Source: Solobacterium sp.
GTDB taxonomy: Bacteria > Bacillota_I > Bacilli_A > Erysipelotrichales > Erysipelotrichaceae
DNA: 64,000 nucleotides
Direction of reading: 5' to 3'
NCBI GenBank assembly: GCA_017469885.1
Contig: JAFUFO010000008.1
Coordinates: forward strand, 1-64,000
Made by a program: the position numbers and the translations under genes. The notes under the pieces were generated by a model. It did no database searches, was not told the origin of the DNA, and saw nothing but the letters and a program-made list of their open reading frames with translations. Below are positions 1-6,762 of the stretch, piece after piece (position 1 is the stretch's first letter; each line of letters opens with the position of its first letter).

Positions 1-84
1 AACTTTTTTTCAAAAGTTTTTGACACCCGATTTTTACCGGTTGGGTTCCGTGCCCCGCCGCGCTTTCCTGCGGCGTGCTAGATG

Positions 85-113
85 ATAGTAAATCTTCTCT
101 CTCCCCTTGTCAA
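85..113 (-). promoter_or_regulatory. Strong sigma-A promoter pointing out of the left window edge
   Basis: On the minus strand a perfect -35 TTGACA (113-108) is followed by a 17-nt spacer and -10 TACTAT (90-85). Bases 114-145 upstream are almost pure A/T tracts, resembling an UP element. The transcript would run off the left edge through an inverted repeat CGCCGC/GCGGCG (about 56-76). At bases 1-20 the A/T-tract motif seen upstream of this promoter recurs, as if a second tandem promoter followed. Tandem promoters with UP elements are typical of rRNA or tRNA operons, but the target lies outside the window. Nothing coding was seen in 1-171. Confidence 0.75.
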
Positions 114-171
114 CACTTTTTTTGAAAAAATTTTTTGACTTTTTCCAGGGGTGTTTTCTGTCGGTTTCTGA

Positions 172-729
172 TCACTCTGTACGCGTCATTTCCTGATAAA
201 TCTGATAGTACTTTTCCACGCATTCCTGATTGAACGGATCGTTTGCCTGGTCCATTTCATGAATCAGTTCATTCACTGTCCGCTCCACGATACGCATTAC
301 GTTCTTCGGGTAATGCATCTCCCTTGCATGCAGGTTGTATTCGTTTTCGTCCAGAATCTGATAGGACAGATCCGGATACAGTTTGATATCCAGATCATAA
401 TCAATATTCTTGATTGCTTCTCCATCATAGAGACTCGGTGAGGCAAGATTGCAGTAGTAATAGATACCGGTCTTTCTGAGCATCGCAATCACGTTGTACC
501 AGCGATGTGTCCAGAAAAAGCAGACCGCTGGCTCACGCGTCAGCCATTTTCTTCCGTCCGATTCAATTACCCAGGCCTTGTTCGTCACCGTGACAAAACG
601 ATCTTCGTTTGCCTCAAGCACATGCGCCTTGCACCAGGTACGGTGCAGACTGCCGTTGTGCTTGTAACTCTGAATGAACACTTCGGTATTCACTTCCGGG
701 ATCAGGTTGTAGTTTTCAGTTTCCGACAT
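172..729 (-). CDS. DUF402 / UPF0374 family protein (nucleoside di-/triphosphate phosphatase-like)
   Basis: The 185-residue soluble protein matches the DUF402 (YgaC/Ntdp) family of Bacillota in length and sequence feel, with an aromatic core around WLTREPAVCFFW and an acidic segment NIDYDLDIKLYPD. Characterised members hydrolyse nucleoside tri- and diphosphates, and this activity is inferred here from the family only. The gene sits downstream of the thiT terminator and has its own -10 (TAAAAT, 742-737) only 7 nt before the ATG. No Shine-Dalgarno lies at normal spacing, so a leaderless transcript is possible. Confidence 0.85.
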   Translation of the reverse strand: MSETENYNLIPEVNTEVFIQSYKHNGSLHRTWCKAHVLEANEDRFVTVTNKAWVIESDGRKWLTREPAVCFFWTHRWYNVIAMLRKTGIYYYCNLASPSLYDGEAIKNIDYDLDIKLYPDLSYQILDENEYNLHAREMHYPKNVMRIVERTVNELIHEMDQANDPFNQECVEKYYQIYQEMTRTE

Positions 730-760
730 GTTTTTTATTTTACTACCTGCTCTATCTAAT

Positions 761-786
761 AAAAAGAGTTCCTTTGCGGAACTCTC
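761..786 (-). terminator. Rho-independent terminator of thiT
   Basis: On the minus strand, AGAGTTCC pairs with GGAACTCT around a short loop and is followed by TTTTTATT. It lies just after the thiT stop codon and ends the riboswitch-controlled transcript before the DUF402 promoter. Confidence 0.8.
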
Positions 787-792
787 TGCTGT

Positions 793-1491
793 TTATGCTT
801 CTGTTTTCGGAAGAACCCGTGCTGCGAGAATCGGAACGATTAACGAGCATACGATCATTGTAACGAGATTGTATCCGAGATTATAGGAGAGGGAGAATGT
901 CCATGCCGCAGCGCTTCCGGCCGCTGTGCCCTCTGCCCAGTAATACGCACCGGAGATGACGGTCGAGAAATACTTCAGGAAGAATGCAGGAATAATGCCG
1001 AAGTATCTTTTCTTCTTAACGTAATAGAACGAGAAGGCAAATGTGCCGACCGCGAGAACGATTGCCGCGATCACTGATACAACGTTTACACCGAAGCTGA
1101 GCAGAATTCCGATGAACAGAAGAATTCCGCGCACGATCGATACGATCAGCTGGTTTTTCGGCGCCAGGCTGATGTAATGAATATGCAGTGAGGACAGACC
1201 GACAAATACCAGCGGCAGCACATAGTCCAGCGCAATCTGAACCGGATGGACGAAATACATCGGGAAGCCAAGGACAATCGTGATCAGCCACGACAGAATC
1301 GCAACCACAACGCCGCCTTTCCATTTCAGATGATAGGACGCAAGGCACACCGCAATCAGCTCAATCTCGATAGAACCGCCGTTCGGCATTGCAAGGAACG
1401 GGATTAAATTTCCCACGAACTTGAGCACGACATACATTGCAGTATAGAGCGCGACGAATGAAAGAAACTGAATCCGTTTTTTGTTTGACAT
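793..1491 (-). CDS. thiT: ThiT, S-component of an ECF thiamine transporter
   Basis: The 232-residue protein has about six hydrophobic helices and resembles ThiT (YuaJ), the thiamine-binding membrane subunit of energy-coupling-factor transporters. It would pair with a shared EcfAA'T module that is not in this window. The ATG is preceded by GGAGGTG at 9-nt spacing. A TPP riboswitch fills the 5' leader, and this independently supports the thiamine assignment. The gene is transcribed alone and ends in a terminator. Confidence 0.92.
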   Translation of the reverse strand: MSNKKRIQFLSFVALYTAMYVVLKFVGNLIPFLAMPNGGSIEIELIAVCLASYHLKWKGGVVVAILSWLITIVLGFPMYFVHPVQIALDYVLPLVFVGLSSLHIHYISLAPKNQLIVSIVRGILLFIGILLSFGVNVVSVIAAIVLAVGTFAFSFYYVKKKRYFGIIPAFFLKYFSTVISGAYYWAEGTAAGSAAAWTFSLSYNLGYNLVTMIVCSLIVPILAARVLPKTEA

Positions 1492-1539
1492 AAAAAATAC
1501 ACCTCCGTTTGTCAGAAGGCGTAAGGAATTACTGTTACG

Positions 1540-1612
1540 GAACTCCCTACGCTAGCATTAACTAGATCAGGTGATAAGGGTTATTCTCAGCCTTTCGGCA
1601 CCCCTGTTCACG
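1540..1612 (-). promoter_or_regulatory. TPP riboswitch (THI element)
   Basis: Read on the minus strand, the leader contains the conserved thi-box segments GGGGTGCC, GGCTGAGA, ACCCTT, ACCTGATCT, TTAATGCTAGCGTAGGGA in the canonical order, closed by a P1 stem. Downstream, TTCCTTACG (about 1521-1529) can pair with CGTAGGGA of the aptamer's 3' side. This gives a plausible alternative hairpin before the thiT Shine-Dalgarno. Binding of thiamine pyrophosphate is expected to lower thiT expression. Confidence 0.95.
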
Positions 1613-1618
1613 AAGTTA

Positions 1619-1647
1619 ATTATAGCATTGATATGCTATATTACCAA
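1619..1647 (-). promoter_or_regulatory. thiT promoter, overlapping the opposing msrC promoter
   Basis: The minus strand has -35 TTGGTA (1647-1642), a 17-nt spacer and -10 TATAAT (1624-1619), placed so that the transcript starts just before the riboswitch. On the plus strand an extended -10 TGCTATATT (1634-1642) lies inside the same element and faces the other way, toward msrC. The inverted repeat TATAGCA/TGCTATA (1621-1640) makes both -10 regions. Confidence 0.8.
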
Positions 1648-1648
1648 T

Positions 1649-2104
1649 ATGAATATTATAAATGAGCAAATTCGGGGGTTTCTGGAAGAACCGGACATGA
1701 TTGCGGCACTTTCCAACATCAGCGCACTCATCAATATGAGTTACGACAATCTCAACTGGGCAGGGTTTTACTTTGTCCGCAACGGCGAACTTGTCCTTGG
1801 ACCGTTCCAGGGAAAGCCGGCATGCACGCATATCCCTTTTGACAAAGGTGTCTGCGGAAAGACTTATCGCACAAAAGAGACGCAGCTCGTTGATGACGTA
1901 CTGCAGGTACCGGATCATATCGCATGTGACAGCGCAAGCCGCAGTGAATTATGCGTGCCCGTTATCGTAAACGGAGAATGCATCATGGAAATTGACATCG
2001 ATGCGCCGATTCCTTCCCGTTTTGATGAATGCATAAAAAAAGAGATGGAACAGGCAGCGGAGGATATTGCGTCCGCTTATGTGTCACATCTCTGGAAACT
2101 CTGA
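1649..2104 (+). CDS. msrC: Free methionine-(R)-sulfoxide reductase (fRMsr, GAF domain)
   Basis: The 151-residue single GAF-domain protein reduces free methionine-R-sulfoxide using thioredoxin. The family cysteines are present: Cys59 in GKPACT, Cys69 in GVCG and Cys93 in HIACD, matching C84, C94 and C118 of the E. coli enzyme. Cys102 is additional. The chosen ATG matches the usual family start. An extended -10 (TGCTATATT) ends 6 nt before it and there is no Shine-Dalgarno, so the mRNA may be leaderless. The stop codon abuts the stop of the convergent AAC(3)-like gene with no intergenic base. Confidence 0.93.
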   Translation: MNIINEQIRGFLEEPDMIAALSNISALINMSYDNLNWAGFYFVRNGELVLGPFQGKPACTHIPFDKGVCGKTYRTKETQLVDDVLQVPDHIACDSASRSELCVPVIVNGECIMEIDIDAPIPSRFDECIKKEMEQAAEDIASAYVSHLWKL

Positions 2105-2923
2105 TCAGCGATACAGATCGTAAATCAGATTCTGTTCAAACAGTTTTGTCGCCTCATCCACAGCGCTGCTGACCGGAAACAGACGGATCTTGCATCCGTT
2201 CAGGTCAGTCTCCCGGATGAGGTTTTTCTTTTCAAGCTCTGCGCGTACACGGTCAAATCCGGAACTGTCGATATCAAGATCCAGATACTTTCGCCACTCC
2301 CGTTTTCCATTGTTGGACAGACATGCATTCTGAACAACGATCGGACGCGCTTCCGTCCGGTACTCGCTGAGGTGCAGACAGGTCACGTTTGTGAAGTCAA
2401 CGCCCAGCGTAAGCACATGACCTTTCAGTTCATATAATCTTGCGACCGGAGATTCCTCTGCAAGCGGGAAGTGAAGTGACTGCCGGTTGCACAGAAGTCT
2501 TGCGTATCTTCCCCACGCCGCAAACGAGGTGCTCGGATGGTTGGAAAACATCACGCCGTCTCTGTGACGGAAGTTTTCCACAATCTCACCCATGTACCAG
2601 AGATCAGAACGCTCCGGATCATATGCAGGCATGTTCTCACGAAGTTCTTTCCAGACCGACGGCAGTGCCGGAGGATTTTCCCAGGATGACGGATCGGAAT
2701 TATCCGAAGTCTGCGTCGGCATGAGAATGGTGCCGCCGTCCGTAATCACTTCCATCAGCGCATCCACAATGGTACGTGCTCCGCCGACTACGTAACCGAA
2801 TGAGGAAAGTGAGGAATGGACTTCAATATTCATATTCGGCCCAAGCCCGACATATTCCAGTGCTTTGATGAAGGAATCCTTGGTTACGACGGATTCAATT
2901 GTCTTGTTCTTCTCGTTTTTCAT
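2105..2923 (-). CDS. AAC(3)-family N-acetyltransferase (YokD-like)
   Basis: The 272-residue protein belongs to the aminoglycoside N3-acetyltransferase fold, with the N-terminal segment VEVHSSLSSFG-like (IEVHSSLSSFGYVVGGA), a central GTILMPTQT stretch and the C-terminal histidine-containing region. Chromosomal members such as YokD use acetyl-CoA, and their true substrate is often unknown, so drug resistance should not be assumed. The ATG at 2923 is one base after the psuG stop codon, indicating translational coupling. A longer in-frame extension back to 3010 lies wholly inside psuG and is rejected. Confidence 0.85.
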   Translation of the reverse strand: MKNEKNKTIESVVTKDSFIKALEYVGLGPNMNIEVHSSLSSFGYVVGGARTIVDALMEVITDGGTILMPTQTSDNSDPSSWENPPALPSVWKELRENMPAYDPERSDLWYMGEIVENFRHRDGVMFSNHPSTSFAAWGRYARLLCNRQSLHFPLAEESPVARLYELKGHVLTLGVDFTNVTCLHLSEYRTEARPIVVQNACLSNNGKREWRKYLDLDIDSSGFDRVRAELEKKNLIRETDLNGCKIRLFPVSSAVDEATKLFEQNLIYDLYR

Positions 2924-2924
2924 T

Positions 2925-3836
2925 TCACAGCTCACAATATGCCTTTGCAATTTCCGTGCCGACTGCCGCGTTGTTGTAAACAAGCTGGATGTTGGATGCC
3001 AGCGATTCACCGCCGGTTATCTCGGCAATCTTCGCAAGCAGGAACGGTGTACATTCCTTCCCCTTGATGCCGCGTTCATCCATTTCCGCAATTGCCCGTT
3101 CAATCACGGCATTGATCTGTTCTGCAGGAATGGAATACTTCTCAGGGATCGGATTGGTAATCAGAATTCCTCCTGAAAGTCCCATTTCATGTTTCGCCCG
3201 AACGATTCGTGCACCGTCCTCATAATCACGGATCGCATAATCAACCTTCAGGCCGCTGGTGCGTGTATAGAATGCAGGAAGTTCCGATGTCTGAAAGCCC
3301 AGGACGGGAACACCTTTGGTTTCCAGAACTTCCAGTGTCTTTGGAAGATCAAGGATTGCCTTGGCTCCCGCACAGATAACCGTGACATCGGTACGGCCGA
3401 GTTCTTCAAGATCGGCAGAGATATCAAACGTATTCTCTGCACCGCGGTGAACACCGCCGATGCCGCCGGTTACAAAGAACTTTACGCCTGCCATCGCCGC
3501 AAAGATCATGGTTGTCGCAACAGTCGTCGCGCCCCAGCTTTTCGATGCCCGGATGATCGGCAGATCTCTGCGGGAAACCTTGGGAATGGACATCCCGCGC
3601 TTTCCGAATTCTTCAATCTCTTCCGCTGTCATACCGACAACACCGACACCATCTATGATTCCGATTGTTGCCGGCACACCGCCGTGCTCACGGACAACCT
3701 TCTCCACATTCAAAGCCGTCTCCACGTTCTGCGGATACGGCATGCCATGTGAAATAATTGTGCTTTCCAGCGCAATGACCGGACGGTTTTCCGCAAGTGC
3801 CTGTGAGACCTCCGGGTTTACTCTGAATACATCCAT
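2925..3836 (-). CDS. psuG: Pseudouridine-5'-phosphate glycosidase
   Basis: The 303-residue enzyme cleaves pseudouridine 5'-phosphate to uracil and ribose 5-phosphate. Family hallmarks are ALESTIISHGMPYPQN near the N-terminus, GGVPATIGIIDG, FVTGGIGGVHRGAE and the C-terminal NAAVGTEIA. The ATG has an upstream AGGAG. No pseudouridine kinase (psuK) sits beside it, so either the kinase is elsewhere or pseudouridine phosphate comes from another source. The AAC(3)-like gene follows in tight coupling. Confidence 0.95.
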   Translation of the reverse strand: MDVFRVNPEVSQALAENRPVIALESTIISHGMPYPQNVETALNVEKVVREHGGVPATIGIIDGVGVVGMTAEEIEEFGKRGMSIPKVSRRDLPIIRASKSWGATTVATTMIFAAMAGVKFFVTGGIGGVHRGAENTFDISADLEELGRTDVTVICAGAKAILDLPKTLEVLETKGVPVLGFQTSELPAFYTRTSGLKVDYAIRDYEDGARIVRAKHEMGLSGGILITNPIPEKYSIPAEQINAVIERAIAEMDERGIKGKECTPFLLAKIAEITGGESLASNIQLVYNNAAVGTEIAKAYCEL

Positions 3837-3895
3837 TCCGAAATTACTCCTGTGATATTGATAAATATATAAGCAATTCTAACACCGCCGTGAAT

Positions 3896-4453
3896 TCAGT
3901 TGTAGAGTTTTCTGACCCCTTTCATGCTTTCAGACAGATCATGAATCGCCTTATCCACGCCGTCCTTTGTATAAGATCCTGAAGTAAGCAGATTAAATGC
4001 ACTGATAAGACTTGTCCGAAATTCATTCCGCGATTTGGAATCCGTATCCGTCAGATTGATTCCGATACAGGACTGTACGAGCTCGTGAAGGACGAGCACA
4101 CGCTTTGCAAGTTCGTGTTCTTTATAGGTTTCATTAAACAGCCGGCGCAGTGTCCATCCGCTGTTGGTCTCATTCAGCATGATCTTTACACCGTCGAATT
4201 CTTCTCCGTCTACAGAAAGCCGATGCAGTACCGGAAGCAGTTCTTCCGCTTTCATGCCGTCAAACAGCATGAACCGCGACGAAAACTCCTGATGCCGGCC
4301 GTCAAAGTCTTCCTGGGCATCAAATACCTTGTCAAGCCGCTCATCCAGAACATCATCGCCGATAATATATGCAGCAATGCCGAGGTTATCCAGGATGATC
4401 TGTGTCTTATCCGCGTCTGCCTCATCCAGACCGTATAACAGTATTCGTTTCAC
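3896..4453 (-). CDS. DUF3783 domain protein
   Basis: The 185-residue protein begins KRILLYGLDEADADK and carries an MLFDGM segment followed by MLNETNSGWTLRRLFNE, features of the DUF3783 family of unknown function. The start is a GTG. An in-frame TAA at 4465-4463 rules out any earlier start. That same TAA is part of a TAAAAT -10 hexamer ending 6 nt before the GTG, so a leaderless transcript is likely. The gene precedes psuG by 59 nt and may be cotranscribed with it. Confidence 0.8.
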   Translation of the reverse strand: MKRILLYGLDEADADKTQIILDNLGIAAYIIGDDVLDERLDKVFDAQEDFDGRHQEFSSRFMLFDGMKAEELLPVLHRLSVDGEEFDGVKIMLNETNSGWTLRRLFNETYKEHELAKRVLVLHELVQSCIGINLTDTDSKSRNEFRTSLISAFNLLTSGSYTKDGVDKAIHDLSESMKGVRKLYN

Positions 4454-4474
4454 ACTAATATTTTACAGAAAATC

Positions 4475-4512
4475 CTGCCGCCGCGGCAGAATAATGACCG
4501 CCTGCCGGTCAT
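4475..4512. repeat. Two inverted repeats between divergent genes
   Basis: CTGCCG/CGGCAG (4475-4489) and ATGACCG/CGGTCAT (4494-4512) stand side by side in the 121-bp divergent region between the DUF3783 gene and the DtxR-family gene. Neither is followed by a T-run, so they do not look like terminators. They could be operators, but they are not AT-rich like known DtxR or MntR boxes. Confidence 0.5.
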
Positions 4513-4574
4513 ATGGTTACGATTTTCAGATTTCTCATTTATAATACGGGTAAGGCAGTCAGGAGATTTATTGC

Positions 4575-4940
4575 ATGAACATTTACGAAAGCGCAGAAGA
4601 TTATCTTGAGGCAATCCTGATGATTCAGGATCGCAAAGGTGTTGTTCATTCCATCGATATTGCGGAAGAACTGAATTTTTCCAAGGCAAGCGTCAGTATA
4701 GCCATGAAAAAATTCCGTGAGAACGGTTATATCTCCATGGAGAAAAACGGCGAGATTACCCTTTTAGCACCGGGGCGTGAAATTGCCGAGCGTATTTATG
4801 AACGTCACCGCATTCTGACATCGCTGTTTGAAAAACTCGGAGTTTCCAAGGAAATTGCCGCAAAGGACGCCTGCAAAGTGGAGCACGATCTCAGCCCCGA
4901 AACGTTTGATGCGCTGAAGAAATACGAACAGTCTATCTGA
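4575..4940 (+). CDS. DtxR-family metal-dependent transcriptional regulator
   Basis: The 121-residue protein has a winged helix (residues 1-70) and a short dimerisation domain, with no SH3-like domain. Aligned to MntR and DtxR, the visible metal ligands are Asp9, Glu12, His78, Cys100, Glu103 and His104. Cys100 in DACKVEH matches the iron-type DtxR/IdeR ligand, while Asp9 is the manganese-type residue. The metal specificity is therefore ambiguous. The gene has -10 TATAAT and an AGGAG ribosome-binding site. No metal transporter is adjacent, so it acts on distant targets. Confidence 0.88.
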   Translation: MNIYESAEDYLEAILMIQDRKGVVHSIDIAEELNFSKASVSIAMKKFRENGYISMEKNGEITLLAPGREIAERIYERHRILTSLFEKLGVSKEIAAKDACKVEHDLSPETFDALKKYEQSI

Positions 4941-4959
4941 GGCTGTCAGGAAAGCAATC

Positions 4960-4985
4960 AAAAAAGCTGCTACGGCAGCTTTTTT
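4960..4985. terminator. Bidirectional terminator between dtxR-like gene and yhfC-like gene
   Basis: AAAAAAGCTGC and GCAGCTTTTTT flank a 4-nt loop, giving a hairpin with a T-run on either strand between two convergent genes. Confidence 0.85.
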
Positions 4986-4987
4986 AT

Positions 4988-5800
4988 TTAGTGTGACGAT
5001 TCCGGAACTTCATGATTCTGTTTCCAGACCGTCCATGCGAACCAGCACACTGCGGCGGCTGTGCAGAGAATCACAAGTTCAGCCAGGACAGGTGTTAACA
5101 GCGCCCCTGCAATGACCGACAGGAAATCAATCAGTGCGTGAAGCTCTACCGCAATCAGAAGAAGACGGCGATTTCGCTCTGGATTCTTTACGGCATAGAA
5201 CACAAGGACAGATAACGCAATCTGTGCCGCCAGGGCGATCAGCCGCTCCGCAAAGGAAAGCAGATAGAGCCAGGGCGATGTAGTTGTAAGCTGCGCAAAC
5301 ACCATCTGCATCTGTGTCAGCATATCGCCCGACAGCGTTCCGAGAACCGCACCGGCAGAGCCGCTGTTGATCGATGCCGCATAAATCAGATTGTTGGCCA
5401 TCGTAACAGAGAACACGTTGAACATCTCACTACCGCCATGACCTGCCCCGTACATCACCGCATTCCAGTCCCGGCTCTGTTCTCTTTTCAGGATACGTGA
5501 AAAGCAGAAGTAACGCGCCAGTTCCTCAAACAGTCCTGCCGCAATTCCTCCGTACAGTGCATAGAGATACAGATTCCCCTGAATAAATGCTCCGACTGAG
5601 GAACGGAATACCAGCGCATGAAAGAGCCGTTCCAGAATATTGACCGCAATCAGGAACGCAAGCCACCCGACAAAAAATGCCCGCGGGGAAGCATGTTTCT
5701 TCCGGTTCAGGATAAAGAAGAGAACCAGCGGCACAATGATCCCGAGTGCCATACATACAGCAATCATTACGATAGATGCCTGTGGTACGTGATATTCCAT
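4988..5800 (-). CDS. YhfC family integral membrane protein (putative intramembrane metalloprotease fold)
   Basis: The 270-residue protein has about eight transmembrane segments. It carries the YhfC signatures LFEELARYFCF and GAGHGGSEM. The paired Glu and His residues inside membrane segments recall CPBP-type proteases, to which YhfC has been related. A substrate is not known. The ATG is preceded by AAAGGGG. The gene is flanked by terminators on both sides, so it appears to be monocistronic. Confidence 0.85.
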   Translation of the reverse strand: MEYHVPQASIVMIAVCMALGIIVPLVLFFILNRKKHASPRAFFVGWLAFLIAVNILERLFHALVFRSSVGAFIQGNLYLYALYGGIAAGLFEELARYFCFSRILKREQSRDWNAVMYGAGHGGSEMFNVFSVTMANNLIYAASINSGSAGAVLGTLSGDMLTQMQMVFAQLTTTSPWLYLLSFAERLIALAAQIALSVLVFYAVKNPERNRRLLLIAVELHALIDFLSVIAGALLTPVLAELVILCTAAAVCWFAWTVWKQNHEVPESSH

Positions 5801-5835
5801 AATAGATCCCCTTTGTGTTAATTATACGCGCATTT

Positions 5836-5861
5836 AAAAAGCTGAATGATTTCAGCTTTTT
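5836..5861 (-). terminator. Terminator after the flavodoxin gene
   Basis: AAAAAGCTGA and TCAGCTTTTT form a symmetric hairpin just below the flavodoxin stop codon. T-runs on both sides allow it to act in either direction. Confidence 0.75.
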
Positions 5862-5869
5862 GATATATC

Positions 5870-6298
5870 TCAGTAATTGAACGCGTCCAGTACTTCCGCC
5901 GCAAAATCCCGGGCTTCTTCGAGTTCTTCCTCACCCGGCTTGCCTTTGTTCATCAGAAGAAATCTTCCTTTAACAAGAAGGTGTCTGGGATAAACGGCAA
6001 TTCCCTTATGCTCAAGAAGATTTACTGCAAGCGCAAGATGGTCAGTGCCCGTAGCACTCGTGCTGAACAGCGCCGCGCCTTTGATGGCGTTAACCGGCAG
6101 CTGGTCCAGATAGTCCAGCATGGAACTGTCCGGCTTGCCGGCATAAATACCCATCCCTACAAAGAGCAGATCGGAACGGGAAATATTGTTTGGTTCATGA
6201 ATATCCACGGCTTCAACGCCGCATTCATCCGCAATCGCTCTGGCAATCTTCTCCGTATTGCCGCCGCGCGACTGATAAATCACATTAACTACTGTCAT
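5870..6298 (-). CDS. Flavodoxin-family protein
   Basis: The 142-residue protein opens VVNVIYQSRGGNTEKIARAIA, the phosphate-binding loop of flavodoxins (T/S-x-T/G-x-N-T replaced here by SRGGNT). It continues with LLFVGMGIYAG at the second FMN loop. It should bind FMN and carry electrons in the cytoplasm, but the partner is unknown. It lies 35 nt downstream of the YvlD-like gene on the same strand and probably shares its transcript. The nearest Shine-Dalgarno-like GAGG lies unusually far upstream (about 16 nt). Confidence 0.85.
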   Translation of the reverse strand: MTVVNVIYQSRGGNTEKIARAIADECGVEAVDIHEPNNISRSDLLFVGMGIYAGKPDSSMLDYLDQLPVNAIKGAALFSTSATGTDHLALAVNLLEHKGIAVYPRHLLVKGRFLLMNKGKPGEEELEEARDFAAEVLDAFNY

Positions 6299-6333
6299 AA
6301 TTTCAATTATTACTCGCCTCTGATTCAGAGTTC

Positions 6334-6675
6334 TTATTTTACAAATACGTGCTCAAATACACCGTTGAGGAATGCAAGAAGAATGGAAATCCATACAGCT
6401 GATCCGAATGATGCAATGGTTGAGCCGTCGCTGAACCGGAAAGCCGCCCACAGGACCAGTCCGTTAATAACAAACGAAAACAGGCCAAGCGTAGTAACCG
6501 TCAGGGGGAACGCCATCACCTTCAGCAACGGTTTGATCGTCTGATTGAGAATCGTTACAGCAAGTGCTGTACCCGCAAGTGCGGCGATATTCGCAAACGC
6601 AACTGACGTGGAAAAACGGTCGATGACCCAGAGTGACAGTGCGTTGATAATCCATACTTCAAAAAACTTACTCAT
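6334..6675 (-). CDS. Phage holin family 4 / YvlD-like membrane protein
   Basis: The 113-residue protein has four hydrophobic segments and matches the small YvlD family (PF04020-type), common on Bacillota chromosomes and not tied to phage. In Bacillus, family members belong to envelope-stress operons. Its function is unproven. An extended -10, TGGTAAACT (6693-6685), ends 9 nt before the ATG with no Shine-Dalgarno, which suggests a near-leaderless mRNA. Confidence 0.82.
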   Translation of the reverse strand: MSKFFEVWIINALSLWVIDRFSTSVAFANIAALAGTALAVTILNQTIKPLLKVMAFPLTVTTLGLFSFVINGLVLWAAFRFSDGSTIASFGSAVWISILLAFLNGVFEHVFVK

Positions 6676-6762
6676 ACGCTGATTAGTTTACCATCTTTTT
6701 TTCAATTCGTGCGGTTTCCCACACTTTTCACATAACATTCTTGTTTTCGAACTTCTGTGTTT

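Noticed and set aside
2105-2923. Aminoglycoside-resistance gene
   Set aside because: The AAC(3) fold is shared by chromosomal proteins of unknown substrate, and coupling to psuG argues for a metabolic role.
6334-6675. Prophage holin
   Set aside because: The YvlD-type family is common on Bacillota chromosomes, and no phage gene is nearby.
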